A DNA stretch of 64,000 nt from Kingdonia uniflora (GCA_014058105.1 JACGCM010002285.1:1054001-1118000); one strand, 5' to 3'; shown: positions 11,773-23,460, numbered from the stretch's first letter. Numbers and translations: made by a program. Notes: generated by a model not told the origin, from the letters alone.

Positions 11773-12990
11773 ATGGTCTCTACACGTGATCGTCTCAAGC
11801 AAACAAAGGAGAAGCTAGTGAGTCCATTGAAGATTCATCGCAAACCTAATTCGAAGAAGAATAACGATTTGGAAATGGACAATTCCAACGATCAACTCAC
11901 GACTTTGGAAATGACAGTTTCCGACCTTACTTCTACTGTAAGGGAGTTGGCAGAACAGTTGCGTCTCACGAACCTCGTGAAGGCTTCGGCTTCGGTGACA
12001 CGGCGAGGCCGCTCGAGGAAGAAAGGGGTTATGGAGGTAGATGGAGACGGGGATAATGCGAAGATAGATAGCGATTTTAGTGATACCAAATCTGTCAAGG
12101 AGCGCTCAAGTTTTGGTAAGTCAATGAATCCTATTCGTAATCTTCGTATTAACTTTAAGATTGAAATTTCGGTATTCGATGGTTCAGTCGATGCCGAGAA
12201 GTTGAATAATTGGTTAGATAGGTTAGAGACCTATTTTTCCATTTATAAATATTCCAACGCTCATAAAATTTGTTTCTCTACGTTGAAATTCACAAGTCAT
12301 TCACTAACGTGGTAGAAATCCTATCGAAAACGCTACGATGTAGGAAGTTTAAGTTGGAAAGAATTTAAGGTTTGGGTGAGGAAACAATTCTTTCCAATTG
12401 GGTATGAACAAGAGCGATGGTACAAATGTCACAATTTGAGCCAAAGGTTTAAGCAATCCGTACAATAATTTACTACGGAGTTTCATAACCAAGCGTTGGT
12501 TTTGGATATTGATGTGGATGAGTACGAGGTGTTCATGAAATATACAGAAGGTTTGTCGAAGTTCATTAGAAGAGAATTAAAGATCTTTAATATGGAAAAT
12601 ATCGAAGACGCTACCATTAAAGCAATTGTCATTAAAGGCAAGTACTTGAAGAGTGACAAGAAAGACGATAAGAGCAAGTCGGGGTACGTGTCTACTTAAA
12701 AGTTTGATTAGAAAGGGGAGTCCAAAGAAGAGGGGTCTTCATCCAAGGGGATTATCTGTAGTCATTATAAGGTTAATGGGCACATTTCAGATAAATGTTG
12801 AAAACTTTACCTTGAGCTTAGGGTGAAGGAGGAGAGGGGCAAGAAAGAGAAACGTGCACTGGCCACAGCGATTGTGAATCTTCCGGATTTAGAAAAGCCA
12901 AATCCTAAACTTACTCTAATGTTCAAGCTACCTCTAGCTATCGATGAGGCGAGTCGGGAAGAACTTTTTTATGTCAACATTCAAGTAAAG
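11773..12990 (+). pseudogene. Chromovirus gag
   Basis: Capsid/nucleocapsid precursor. The ATG at 11,773 gives MVSTRDRLKQTKEK. A heptad-like leucine segment (LEMTVSDLTSTVRELAEQL) follows at about residues 40-65, then the capsid domain (VFDGSVDAEKLNNWLDRLETYF, shortened here to motif FDG..WLDRLE, near 12,175-12,235). A stop at about 12,313 interrupts it; capsid sequence continues in frame to about 12,470 and again at 12,496-12,699. A zinc knuckle near 12,755-12,798 has its second Cys replaced by Tyr (C-x2-Y-x4-H-x4-C). Confidence 0.8.
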
Positions 12991-13310
12991 TAGCGCCTAG
13001 TCGAGGCTATCATTGATCCGGGTAGTCAGCAGAATTTAATTTTTAAGGCGGTGGTGAAGAAGATGGGTTTTGTTACTATGGCTTATCCTAAGCCGTATGG
13101 GTTGGTATGGATTCAGAAAGACGCAGAGTTGAAGATTACTAAGCAGTGTACTTTCAAGTTTGCGATTACTAAGAAGTTTATTGACGAAGTGACATGTGAG
13201 GTAGTTCCGTTGGACGTGTGTCAAGTCATCTTGGGTAGCCCTTATCTTTGGGACCGAGATGCGATTCATTATCACCGAGCTCGCAATATCATCTTGTGAA
13301 GGAGGGGACG
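12991..13310 (+). pseudogene. Chromovirus aspartic protease
   Basis: Retropepsin-like domain that would cleave the polyprotein. The active-site motif reads AIIDPGSQQNLI near 13,003-13,038, with Pro where Ser or Thr is normal. It is followed by the flap region and by VILGSPYLWDRDA near 13,225-13,262, the typical C-terminal motif of gypsy proteases. The replaced active-site residue argues against activity. Confidence 0.75.
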
Positions 13311-13559
13311 GAGTTGTATATCAATGCGTGCAAGGAATATAGTACTACCACTAATTTAGTAACGACGACTCAGGCGAAGAGGTTAGTTAATGCGAGCGTT
13401 AAATTTGTATTATTGCTAGTGTGACCGGTTCAAGAGGGTCCGTCGGCTAAGGTGTTGTCTACTTTGGCAATGTCTCCTAAGCAACAAACTGATATGGGGA
13501 AGTTACAAGAGGTGTATGAAGACATGTTTCTGGGTATAGAAGGGATGTCGCGTAAAAGA

Positions 13560-14830
13560 GATGTGGAGCATGATTTACCTTGCTGAATAGTGAGCCACTA
13601 CCTAATATTGGGTCATATCAGACTTCTGCTACAGTATCTGATAAGATCAAGAAACAGGTACATGAACTCCTGGAGTAAGGAGTAATAAATCCAAGCTGCT
13701 CATCTTATGGTTTACCGGTGTTATTGGTGCCAAAAAATGAAGGGTCTTAGAGGATGTGTGTGGATTATTGGGCACTGAACAAGATCACGATAAAGAATCG
13801 TTATCCGTTTCTACGGAATAACGAGCTTTTGGATGAGTTACAGGCGACTCAGTTTTTCACCAAGTTGGATCTTAAGTCGTGTTACCATCAAGTTAGAATC
13901 TGGGAAGAAGATACTTAGAAAATAGCGTTCAAAACCAAGCAGGGCCTATTTGAGTGGTTGGTGATGCACTTAGGGTTATGCAATGCTCCGACGACGTTTA
14001 TGCGAGTAATGAATGAGGTACTTCGTGCATTTATTGATTATTTTGTGATTGTGTATTTGGATGATATCTTAATATATAGTCGTACATGGGAGGAGCACCT
14101 TGGGCATTTACGCAAAATATTGGGCATTTTACGATCACAACAACTTTTTCTAAACGGGAAGAAGTGTGAGTTTGGGAAGAGGGAGCTAGTCTATTTGAGA
14201 TTTATTGTTGGTGGAGGCAAGCTTAAGGTCGATCCAGAGAAGGTCACGGTCATTATTAATTAACCTCAACCCCGTACAATGACGGAAGTGAGGAGTTTTA
14301 TGGGTTCTTATCAGTACTTACGAAAGTTTATTCGGTATTTTTCACAAATAGCCACACCGTTGCATTATTTGACGAAGACTGGAGTACAGTTTGTGTAAGA
14401 AGAGCACCATGAGCAAACTTTTCTGGTCCTGAAGCGCAAGATTACGGATGCACCAGTGTTAGCATTGCCCAATTTGTAGCAGCCTTTTGAGGTTGAGATA
14501 GATGCGTCAGACTATGTATTGGGGGCAATCCTTTTATAGGATGGGAAGCTGGATGCTTACCATTCTGAGATGTTTATAGGAGAACTACGCAACTATCCTA
14601 CCTACGATAAAGTGCTCTACGCGTTATATCAATCAGTAAAACATTGGCGGAATTACTTATTGAGGAAAGAGGTTGTGGTACATTCCAATCACAAACCATT
14701 AAAGTTCTTATCTACGCAGTCCAAGCTACAACAAGCTCGCCATATGAAGTGGATGTCATACCTTAATCAAGTATAAGGAGTGGACAAAAAATTGGCTGAT
14801 ATGTTATCTCGACCCCCATTACCAACTATT
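13560..14830 (+). pseudogene. Chromovirus reverse transcriptase and RNase H
   Basis: RT motifs include VLLVPKNEG near 13,720, MCVDYWALNKITIKNRYP near 13,750, FTKLDLKSCYHQVRI near 13,855 and the catalytic YLDDILIYS at about 14,056-14,082. RNase H follows: FEVEIDASDYVLGA near 14,490, RNYPTYDKVLYAL near 14,588 and HSNHKPLKFL near 14,680, where the usual Asp of the TDHK box is Asn. At least five in-frame stops are present. Confidence 0.85.
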
Positions 14831-15009
14831 TCCACTTTGTTGGTAGCTATGCAGATCCAGCCTATTGTTCATTCTGAGTACGTTTCAGGATATGACGACG
14901 ACAAGGAGCTCAATGTGATTCACGAGAAGTTACAGCAAGGCAAGACATGCGAGTATATTTTGAAGGATGGTTTGATTTATAGGGGCAGTCTACTATGTAT
15001 TCCTGAGGG

Positions 15010-16110
15010 TGGAGACCGTTTGTATTAGATTCGAGAAACACATTGTTCCCGGGTGGCAGGTCAATTTGGGGTTGAGAAAACTCTTTTGAATTTGCAGCGT
15101 TATGTCTATATGCCAAAGATGCAAGTGGATGTTGCTCGTGTGGTTTGTGGTTGCGCGTTATGCAGCACATCAAAGCCTTCTAATAAGAAGATAGGACTGT
15201 ACTTACCATTGCCAGTTCCTAGTCGACCTTGGGAGAGTATTTCGATGGATTTTATGGGTGGTTAGTCCATGACAAAGTGTAAGAATGACTATTTGTTTGT
15301 GGTGGTAGATCAATTCAGCAAGATGATTGTTCTTATTCCATGCCAGAAGACGGTCACCGGGAAAGGAGCAGCGCAATTATTTTCATAGACGTCTGGAGGT
15401 ATTTTGGGTTCCCTTCTTATATTATTTTTTTATAAGGATAGACACTTTTGGGGGCATTTCTGGAGATCGTTATAGGGGATGATGGACACTAAGTTGAAGA
15501 GAAGTACCATTTTTTATCTGTAGACTGACATGCAAATAGAAGTAGTTAATCGCAATTTGGTACATTTATTACAGGGATTCCATTCAAAGCATCCTAAGAC
15601 TTGGGATAAGAGTTTACCGTATCTTCAATTTGCGTTCAACTGGGCGATTCATGGTTCCACTTTGAAGTCTCCATTTAAAGTTTGTTTCGGGTACTTGTCT
15701 CAAAACCCTTTTGATTTGGCGTTTAGTCTTGGCGACAAGAGGGTGTCAGGGAAGGAGGAAGAGGAGCAGGTTAAAGCTTAGCGTTTCATTGAGAGGATAA
15801 GAAAGGTTCATAAGGCGGTTGAAGCACAGTTGAAGAAGACACAAGCCCAAGTATAAGGCTTGCCACGACAAGCATCGGGTTGAGTGTACTTTTCAAGAGG
15901 GCGACCTAATTTGGCTGTATTTGAGAAAGGAATGGCTTAAGGGGGAAGGTAAGAAGCTCAAACTTATCTGTTATGGTCCATTTTTGATACTCAAGAAGAT
16001 TGGTGACAATGTATTCCAGTTGGACTTGCCACCTTTCATGAAGATGTATTCGGTGATTAATGCCGAGCATTTGAAGCTGTTTGAGCTGTCTCTTTTAGAT
16101 GAAGACTCTG
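15010..16110 (+). pseudogene. Chromovirus integrase
   Basis: An HHCC zinc motif (THCSRVAGQFG...CGCALC) lies at about 15,035-15,165. The catalytic core shows SMDFMGG near 15,245 and VVVDQFSKM near 15,300 (first Asp), a badly altered second-Asp region near 15,430, and EVVNRNL near 15,545 (catalytic Glu). The C-terminal GPY-like segment is YGPFLILKKIGDNVFQLDLP near 15,972-16,031. A TAG after FMGG and frameshifts around 15,390 and 15,780 break it. Confidence 0.8.
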
Positions 16111-16164
16111 CAATTGACACTCGCCTACCGTCAGCTAATGACTTATGGTTGGAAAGAGAAGATC

Positions 16165-16320
16165 CATTGCAGGAGGATGGTATTCTAGAGAGGAAAGTTC
16201 ATACTACAAGACAGGGTGATATTGAATCATTCCGAGTTGGGAAGAAGGGCCAGCTACCTAGTAAGTCAAAGTGGTACAGCAGGGAAATGGGCAGCGCCGC
16301 ATTCCCACATCTCCAGCTCT
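16165..16320 (+). pseudogene. Chromodomain-like C-terminus of integrase
   Basis: The last segment, ILERKVHTTRQGDIESFRVG followed by a KWYS box, has the layout of chromodomains at the integrase C-terminus (ILDRR..R.G....LVKWKG....TWE). Chromoviruses use this domain to target particular chromatin. Several aromatic-cage positions look altered. It stays open to the TAG at 16,320-16,322. Confidence 0.65.
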
Positions 16321-16340
16321 AGCTTGAGCAGGTGCTCAAG

Positions 16341-16360
16341 GCTCCTAAAAGAGGGTGCCA
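16341..16360 (+). other. Chromovirus polypurine tract
   Basis: A purine-rich AAAAGAGGG lies just before the 3' LTR start at 16,361, the expected site of plus-strand priming. Confidence 0.6.
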
Positions 16361-16930
16361 TGATCTAAAAGGATCTGAAGAATAAAGAAGTTTTTTCAAA
16401 TTTATCCAAAGTCGTTCGAACGAGGTATAGAGTCGTTCAAACGGCCCTTTTCCATATCTTCGGAATTTGGCCCAGGAATCCAAAGTCGTTCGAACAGCTC
16501 CCTAATTTCGTTCAAACGACCAATGTTCAATCCCCTAGAATTTTGGCCCATAGACAATTTTCGTCCGAACGAGCTTGGATGCCGTTCGAACGACTTGTCA
16601 AGTTTCTAGGGTTTTAGACCAATTAGCATTAAGTCGTTCGAACGGGCTTGGATACCGTTCGAACGAGCTTGGCGTAGGTTGTTATTTTGAGGCTTAGTTT
16701 TTCTCCGAAATCTGTGCCATTTGTAGTATATAAAGGGGACTTAGGTAATTTTTGTAAGCTTATGATAGTTCAATAAAAGTTAAGAGGAAGAAGCTTAGGG
16801 CTTAGAGTAATTTATTGTAATTAACTATGTTTAAGCAATTGAAGTTCGTAAAGGGACTTTTCTCAATTTAATTTTGGTGTTCTTCGTACTTTTTTGCTAA
16901 CTAGGGTTTCTCTCTTCGTATTGTGGATTA
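16361..16930 (+). repeat. Chromovirus 3' LTR
   Basis: 570 bp, TGATCT to GTGGATTA, matching the 5' LTR with scattered substitutions and small indels, so the insertion is not recent. It carries about eight CGTTCGAACG-like palindromes between 16,411 and 16,670. Followed directly by the target duplication TCATA. Confidence 0.9.
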
Positions 16931-16935
16931 TCATA

Positions 16936-17771
16936 TTCCCATTTTTTCTCTCTAAACTCTCACAACTCATTTTCTCCAAAATACCTCTTTTAGGGGCATT
17001 ATCGATTTCGTAATCGGCCCAATTTACTCTAAAACGTGAGTGCCCCTTTGTTGAAAACATCGACTACAAATTGTGTTTGATCCTCTATGAATCTAATCCG
17101 CCACGAATCTATCCGGCATCATAACCCCCTTATCTGAATCAATAGAACGTTTTTCTCCAAATTCAACAACGGCTACAGTAGTTATTATCTTATAGTATTG
17201 TTTATTGAATTCGAGCTTTTAATAAGTTGTTCCCGATTCTTCTCCATAAAAGTTAGGTAAGAATTTGAAATGGGTTTTTATCTCTACTGGAAATTAATTT
17301 ATCTGCCAAGTTTTTAAGTTGGTCATAGATTTGACATATAAATGTTTGACAAATTAATAAATTGGAGTCTTGACAAACACAAGAACAAATTTGTGGAAAT
17401 CTTCCTCTAGGGTTTTTGTTTTATTACTCAAGAGCGAGTACAATATAGAGAAGCTTAATTGCCTCTTTCTTGGTTACAATACCTATTTATGTAGTGGAGT
17501 TGGAATGCTACTCAATAGAAATTAGGTTTTTGCCATGCAAAATACCTAAACTGGGCCTAAGCTAAATACATGGATTTATGCCCAAAAGTAGGTCGGTCGT
17601 AGTATAAAATATCACATTGAATCGATCCAAAAGTCTTAAATCATAAATCCTTTGGCCTAATCTGTACACGGAGCCAAAAATAAAGAAGTATAGATCTCCA
17701 GAATCATAAATTAACTTGTATTCTCCTAGAAAAAAAAAAGTTAGGTTGTTAAAAAGTATTCAATTCTTTAA
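16936..17771. other. Gene-free spacer
   Basis: Continues the CT-rich target DNA seen left of the chromovirus. No gene or known repeat recognised; open frames here are short and unconvincing. Confidence 0.45.
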
Positions 17772-17774
17772 TAA

Positions 17775-18228
17775 GGGCAAACGCAGCAGGGTGTGGGTTT
17801 GAGATGGGTTTGCAAACCCAAACTCAAACTCACACTTTGAGTCTCCCAGCAGCGAAAAAATAGGTGTGAGTTCTCCTATGTGGCGCTACAGTAACTCAAC
17901 CGAGTTTGAGGAGGCCCCAAAAAAATGAGTTTGACGGTGTTTGGATTACCGTGCGGTGTTCCTTTTACCGGGTTTTAGCCCATAAACAAATTTCATTCGA
18001 ACGAGCTTGGATACCGGTCGAACGAGTTGTCATGTTTCTAGGGTTTTAGACCAATTCGCGGTGTTTGTTTTACCGCGCGGTGTTTTAAACTCTTTCAAAT
18101 AAATATAAATAAAAATACACGTGTCCAACTCAAACTTGCTGTTGGGAGAGGCCGGGTGTGAGTTAGGTTTTTTGTGGGCCCTCTGTTAGATCCCACACCC
18201 AAACTGAAACTCGCTGCTAGAGATGCTC
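17775..18228. mobile_element. Tourist-like MITE carrying an LTR fragment
   Basis: A 454-bp element bounded by TAA at 17,772-17,774 and 18,229-18,231. Its ends are imperfect inverted repeats: GGGCAAACGCAGCAG on the left, and GAGCATCTCTAGCAG when the right end is read in reverse. Subterminal parts are also inversely related (GTGTGGGTTTGAG and TTTGGGTGTGGG types). A 3-bp TAA duplication and these ends fit the Harbinger/Tourist class. It encodes nothing. Positions 17,973-18,056 are a diverged copy of part of the chromovirus LTR. Confidence 0.6.
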
Positions 18229-18231
18229 TAA

Positions 18232-18619
18232 CAATTGGTGCATACTGCATTATGAGTTGTAAGGAAAATGGAGTATAAGGGGTCCACCGAGGGCACTACT
18301 TAATACATGTTGTATTCGGGACTCTTGAGTGCTAACCGTGCATTGTAATTCTTTTGGCTTTTATTCGGGCCCGTTGTTCCTTGAATTCTTTAAACACAAT
18401 GATTTACATCAATAAGTATGACAAGTAAATAATGGGAGCTGTGCTCGGTAAAGTTTCTAGGGTACTTGAGATTTATCGATTATGAACAATTAGGTTAAAT
18501 TAATTAGGTCCAAAATTCTTTGAATCAATTTTCCAATAACAAAGTAATCTAATCCAATTGATTTTGTAATCTAGAGAGAGTAAGCAATAATCAATATGCA
18601 ACTATAATTAACACACAAG
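18232..18619. other. Gene-free spacer
   Basis: AT-rich, no gene or element ends recognised. Confidence 0.4.
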
Positions 18620-19245
18620 AACAAACAATTTTAACTCGGTGGGAAACTTTTCTCAGGAGAAATTATCTAATCCTCGACAACTAAAATTCACTATGACAAG
18701 GGATTACAAAAATCTAAATCACTTACAGACTCGATAAGCACATCCCGTGGTTACCTATCTTCAATCATAATTTTCACAATCAATCATCTGCTCTCGTAAT
18801 GCCCTTCGTTTTAGTAATGTCTCGCTTCGGACTACGCTCCAAAGTTTTTCAAGCTTGAATCCCTCAAGCTCTCAAATCATAAAGTTGAAATTAGGTTTAT
18901 GTAATTCTAGATTGATTTAACTTGAGGATTAATTTTTGTTGAATATCTCATTGAATTCTCTATTCTCTCAAAATATCTCAAGCCCAAAAATTTTAAAAAA
19001 AATTAAAGAGGTGAAGTTCAAAATAGAAAAGAAGTTTTAAATAAAAAACTGAAAATCTCGTGCTCTGTTCAAACATAGCAAAAGTCTATTCAAATAAAGA
19101 GAGTTCTGCCTGTTCTATTTGAACATAACAAAATTCTATTCGAACAGGACCAAGTCTATTCGAACATAACAAAATGTATGCTCAAACAGAAACCTATTTT
19201 CATAAATAAATAAAATATTTTTTAACTTTGTTAAAATACTAACGG
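18620..19245 (-). repeat. Probable LTR fragment with TATTCGAACA repeats
   Basis: The segment has the layout of the copia LTRs at 20.1 and 39.3 kb: a CGGTGGGAAAC-type start, a stretch rich in CTCAAGC, then several copies of (C/T)TATTCGAACA or TATTTGAACA at about 19,075-19,185. No matching second LTR, target duplication or coding region was found, so its exact ends and class are unknown. Confidence 0.35.
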
Positions 19246-19699
19246 GCTAGAGTATTTGAGCTACGAGGTACAAAACCAACGTACCTGTTCAATGTCAATC
19301 CAGCTGTAGTCGTTCCACATACACCCTCTGGCGATGAATAACCACGAGATAGTGATGACACCTACTCTATTCTAGACACGAAATGAAACCAATACATAAT
19401 ACGGATATTTCATTGTGTCCTGGACAGCTAGGATGTACTAACCGAAAGTTTGGCAGAACGGTACTCCAATAGAGCGAGATATGTAGACTTCTGTAAGATC
19501 CCCGACATGACTTGTGGGCAAATTGACACAAGGACTATCAAGTTTTATTTGAGGTGATCACTAGCTACTCATATGGCTCTAAGAATTCATCTTGCCTAAA
19601 GAACATAAACTAGTCTTGGATAAAGTTTTTTTTTTACACGAGATGCATCTACCAAGATGCCATGCACTGGTTGAGTGGCACGAGATTCGATTTTTTTAG

Positions 19700-20102
19700 C
19701 TTTTGAATCCTGATTGGCTGGCTTAGTATGACTGATCAGTTGTAAAGTCGGACTGATTAAGTGAAATATATTTGTCTTGTGTGGTTTTTATCAATTTGGT
19801 GCACTTCAATTTGCGAGTATAATGTTTCGAAACAAGATTATTTGAAGTGCTGGTATGTTGGGTACTATCCGAGTGAATTGGGATTCCAGGAACACAACTT
19901 ATTTTACAGGTGATGTAATCATATTCAGAACACAGCTTTGTTATTAAAGAAATAAAGTAATTTTGAATATCCAGGTGACTTGCAAGCCTAAACCATATGG
20001 GTGTTAAGTAATTCTTTTTTTGGGACCTGCCCAGTAATGATGAAATAAGGTAAACACTGATGGGTGTTTGAAAGGAAATCTTGTGGACTCTGGAATTAGA
20101 TC
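19700..20102 (+). pseudogene. LINE RNase H, 5' part (split by copia)
   Basis: At 20,051-20,102 the plus strand reads VNTDGCLKGNLVDSGIRS, the start of a LINE RNase H domain (the Asp of NTDG is catalytic). The frame stops exactly at the copia boundary and resumes at 39,956 with TFGRSTGEFLG. Upstream to about 19,700 the sequence is compatible with a decayed LINE, but I could not recognise further motifs. Confidence 0.6.
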
Positions 20103-20687
20103 TGCTGAGAATTGAGGTAGCTACTCTCTCTTCTCTACGAAGAATAAAACGCAGAAATCGCCAACACAAGAAGTAAATCAAACAAAGACAATAAAGAGCA
20201 CAAGGAATTTACCCGGAGGAGGGAAGTGGAAAACCCTTACGGATGAAAAACAACTCCCCACGAACAATTTACTATGATATCAAACAGGTTACAATGATCT
20301 CTCAAGCTTCTCAAGATTTAATGGAGTCTCTCAAACCCTAGCCTCTCTAAGGTTAAACTTACCAAAAGATAGTTAACAAAATAACTTAAGTCCACTTTAT
20401 ATACTAGGGGACCAAAAATACAAGTAGTCCGGATCTCGAGGCATAACTCTAACATCTAAGATAAACCTACGCGAAGCTCGTTCAAACAACTTTACGATAG
20501 TTGGTCTCCAAACCCTAGAAACATAGCATCTCGTTCGAACGACATCCAAGCTCGTTCGAACGAGATTAACTCTTGGGCCAAAATTCCAAGGAGTACATGA
20601 GTTCGTTCGAACGACTATTAATCTCCTTCGAATGACTTTGACAATTTCCCAATTTCGACAATTTCTAATTCGAGTTCATACCCAACA
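20103..20687 (-). repeat. Copia 3' LTR
   Basis: 585 bp; in element sense it starts TGTTGGG and ends CTCAGCA. It matches 39,346-39,950, lacking about 20 bp around 20,480. TTCGAA palindromes lie at about 20,530-20,635, and a TATATAAAG-type TATA box (minus) at about 20,394-20,402. Its U3 is related to the chromovirus LTR. Confidence 0.9.
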
Positions 20688-20700
20688 ATCTCCCACTTGA
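20688..20700 (-). other. Copia polypurine tract
   Basis: In element sense TTCAAGTGGGAGAT directly precedes the 3' LTR; GTGGGAGAT is the classic copia tract. Confidence 0.8.
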
Positions 20701-21300
20701 AATCGAATCCCGTAACCCATCTCCAGATCTTCCAATGAATTGTTCGCTCTACCCAGACCTTCAATCTTGAAGACCGACAGAAGTTGTACATGTCGTCAAC
20801 TTCTGAAAAATCACCACCTTCGTAAACATATCGGCCGGATTCACATCAGTGTGAATCTTCACAAACTTCAACACACTGTCCTCGAGGAGCGAGCAAAAAT
20901 AGTGATACCGAATATCAATGTGCTTGGTCCTAGAGTGAAAAGCTGAATTCTTCGCTAAGTGTATAGCGCTTTGACTATCACTATACAACTTAGGAGAGAA
21001 TTGTTCTCTACCAAGCCCTTTCATCAACCCTTTGAGCCAAACCATATCTTTGCATGCTTCTGTAGCTGCAACATATTCCGCCTCCGTCGTAGACAAAGCT
21101 ACAATCTTCTGTAGCCAAGAAACCCATGTAACTATACTGCTTCCCAATGTAAAAACGAAACCACTAGTGCTCTTTGGCCTATCCATGTCACCCGCCATAT
21201 CAAAATTAACAAAACCCTGTAAGCATATCTGAGAACCCCCATAACATAATGCCATATCTTGAGTCCCCTTTAGATACCTCAGTATCCATTTCACAACTCT
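20701..21300 (-). pseudogene. Copia RNase H
   Basis: C-terminal polyprotein domain. Minus-strand motifs: MKWILRYLKGTQDMALCYG at its start (connection from RT), GFVNFDMAGDMD (catalytic Asp region), STTEAEYVAATEA (Glu), LYSDSQSAIHLAKN (Asp), and HIDIRYHYF and HTDVNPADMFTK near the end. These are the standard copia RNase H boxes, all present. The frame is open from 21,294 to 20,761; the last codons before the purine tract are degraded. Confidence 0.85.
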
Positions 21301-22332
21301 TTAATGCTCCATGCCTGGATTGCTCATATACCAACTCACAACTCCCACTGCTTGGGCAATGTCTGGTCTTGTACAAATCATAGCGTACATTAGGCTACCA
21401 ACCGCGGATTGATTAGGAACCTTTCGTATCTCATCGCGATCCTTCTGAGTCTTCGGACAACAATCCTTCGATAATTTGAAGTGACCTCCCAATGGTGTAC
21501 TAACAACTTTAGAACCATCCATATTAAACCGCTTCAGTACTTTGCCAATGTAATCAGCTTGAGACAACTTCAATTCTCACCGTTTTCTGTCCCTCGTAAC
21601 ACGCATACCAAGAACTTGTCTCGCCGCACACAAGTCCTTCATAGAAAACTCCCAGGATAACAGCTCCTTCAACTTAACTATTTCTTCCATGTCAGCACTT
21701 GCTACCAACATATCATCTACATACAGAAGTAGAATAATATACGAGTTCTCTATATTCTTGATAAAACAACAACAATCTGCATTGCTCTTCGAATAGCCAT
21801 TTCTGGACATGATCTGTTCAAACTTTAAATACCACTGTCTTGGCGCTTGTTTCAAACCTTATAAGCTCTTCGTAAGCCTACACACAAGATCTTCTTTCCC
21901 TTTAACTGAATACCCTTCTGGCTGCTTCATATAAATCTCTTCATCAAGGTTACCGTGAAGAAAAGCAGTCTTGACATCAAGTTGTTCAAGATGCAAGTCT
22001 TTAACAGCAACTATATTTATCACAACCCGAATAGTAGACAACTTCACAATAGGAGCAAAGATCTCACCAAAATCAACGCCTTCTTTCTGCTGAAAGCCCT
22101 TCACCACAAGTCTAGCCTTGAATCTCTTTGAACCATCAGATTCCTATTTTAGTTTGTATACCCACTTGTTGTGTAATGCTCTCTTCCCCTTCGGTAACCG
22201 AACTAAATCCCAAGTTTGATTAACTAACAATGACTGCATCTCATCATCCATAGCAAGCTCCCACTTGCTCTTGGCTTCCACATCTAAAGCCTCCTTGTAA
22301 CTTTCAGGTTCACCATCATCTGTAAGTAACAA
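21301..22332 (-). pseudogene. Copia reverse transcriptase
   Basis: The domain starts near 22,330 with SKWELAMDDEMQSL and continues through WVYKLK, KGFQQKEGVDFGEIFAPIVK, LEQLDVKTAFLHG, EEIYMKQPEGY and, after a stop near 21,857, QAPRQWYLKF and LLYVDDMLVAS with both catalytic aspartates near 21,710. It ends with YAMICTRPDIAQAVGVVS. Three or four isolated stops split it, but the frame is otherwise well kept. Motif wording points to the Tork lineage. Confidence 0.9.
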
Positions 22333-22499
22333 GTGATTTAAAGAATTTATGTACCTTGCCGGAATTCTTGCAACTCTCGGCTCCTTTCGAAGTGCTATTG
22401 GAATGTCTAGATCATTAGGTTCCTCATTTTGATTCGGTGTAATGAACTCAACAACGACTTCTACATCATCTTCTTGAGAGGGTTCATCATCTTCAATGT

Positions 22500-23460
22500 C
22501 GACACTTTCTGCTACTTTACCTCAAATCCTTTCTACAGGTACTTTGAAATCTTTGTATAAGACTTCCTCATTTAATGTAACATTACGACTCCGGATAACT
22601 TTTCGATTCTTCGCACCCCAAAACCGGTACCTAAACTCATCACCACCGTATCCAATAAAAATGCACTTCATCGAATTTGCATTTAACTTGGTCCTTGTAT
22701 CTGAAATATCAAACACATATGAGATACAACCGAAAATACGCAAGTGATTAAGGTTTACCTCTTTACTGATTCATGCTTCTTCAAGAATTCCAAAGTCCAA
22801 AGCCGTCGAAGACCCTCCGTTAATCAAGTACGTCGCTGTCCTAACTGTATCCGCCCAAAAACACTTTGGCAATCCAACGTTGAGTCTCATACTCCTCGCT
22901 CTTTCGTTTATTATTCGGTTCATGCGTTCTGCAACACCATTTTGTTGCGGTGTTCCAAGAATGGTCTTCTGTTTCCTAATCCCGTTTAATACGCAAAAGT
23001 TTTCAAACTCGTCACAACAGTATTCACCCCCGTTATCTGATTTGAGACACTTCAGTTTCAACCCAGTTTCATTTTCAACTAGAGCCCTCTACCCCTTGAA
23101 TTTATCGAACACATCTAACTTGTTCTTCACGAAGTAGACCCACAGTTTACGAGTAGCATCAACGATATAAGTAACATAGTAATGAGAACCACCAAGATAA
23201 GACACATTGGTTAGCCCCCAAACATCCGTATGTACAAGATCCAGCTTTTCGGGTTTCCTTGGTCTTCGAGATAATTTGAAATTGACCTTCTTCTGCTTCT
23301 CAAGAACACACTCATCACAAAACTTGAGATCAACTACAGCAAGACCCTCTAGCTTTCCCTTCGTTACCATTATCTTCATCTCCTTCTCACTCATGTGACC
23401 GAGCCATTTGTGTCAAGTACTTGTATCAATCCCTTGAGTAGCTGCACAAATAGTGGAAAT
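22500..23460 (-). pseudogene. Copia integrase
   Basis: From the right: KFCDECVLEKQKKVNF (second half of the zinc motif), LDLVHTDVWG (first catalytic Asp), YIVDATRKLWVYF, CLKSDNGGEYCCDEF (second Asp), TPQQNGVAERMNRII (Glu). Then MRIFGCISYVF, CIFIGYG and KNRKVIRSRNVTLNE near the C-terminus. All three DDE residues are present. Stops near 23,088 and 22,744 interrupt the frame. The upstream end connects to protease across the Tat insertion. Confidence 0.9.

Larger units (their letters stand above)
11142..16930 (+). mobile_element. Ty3/gypsy chromovirus, full length but decayed
   Basis: A complete LTR retrotransposon, 5.8 kb, bounded by two LTRs (11,142-11,724 and 16,361-16,930) and flanked by the target duplication TCATA at 11,137-11,141 and 16,931-16,935. 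Domains in plus order: gag with coiled coil and zinc knuckle, aspartic protease, reverse transcriptase, RNase H, integrase and a C-terminal chromodomain-like motif. Protease before RT before integrase, plus the chromodomain, identifies a gypsy chromovirus. Many in-frame stops, mostly TAG, show that it is inactive. Confidence 0.9.

Noticed and set aside
19723..20181. 152-codon open frame (minus) across the copia/LINE boundary
   Set aside because: It crosses an insertion boundary from LTR into LINE sequence, so it cannot be an old gene. The LINE RNase H is on the other strand.
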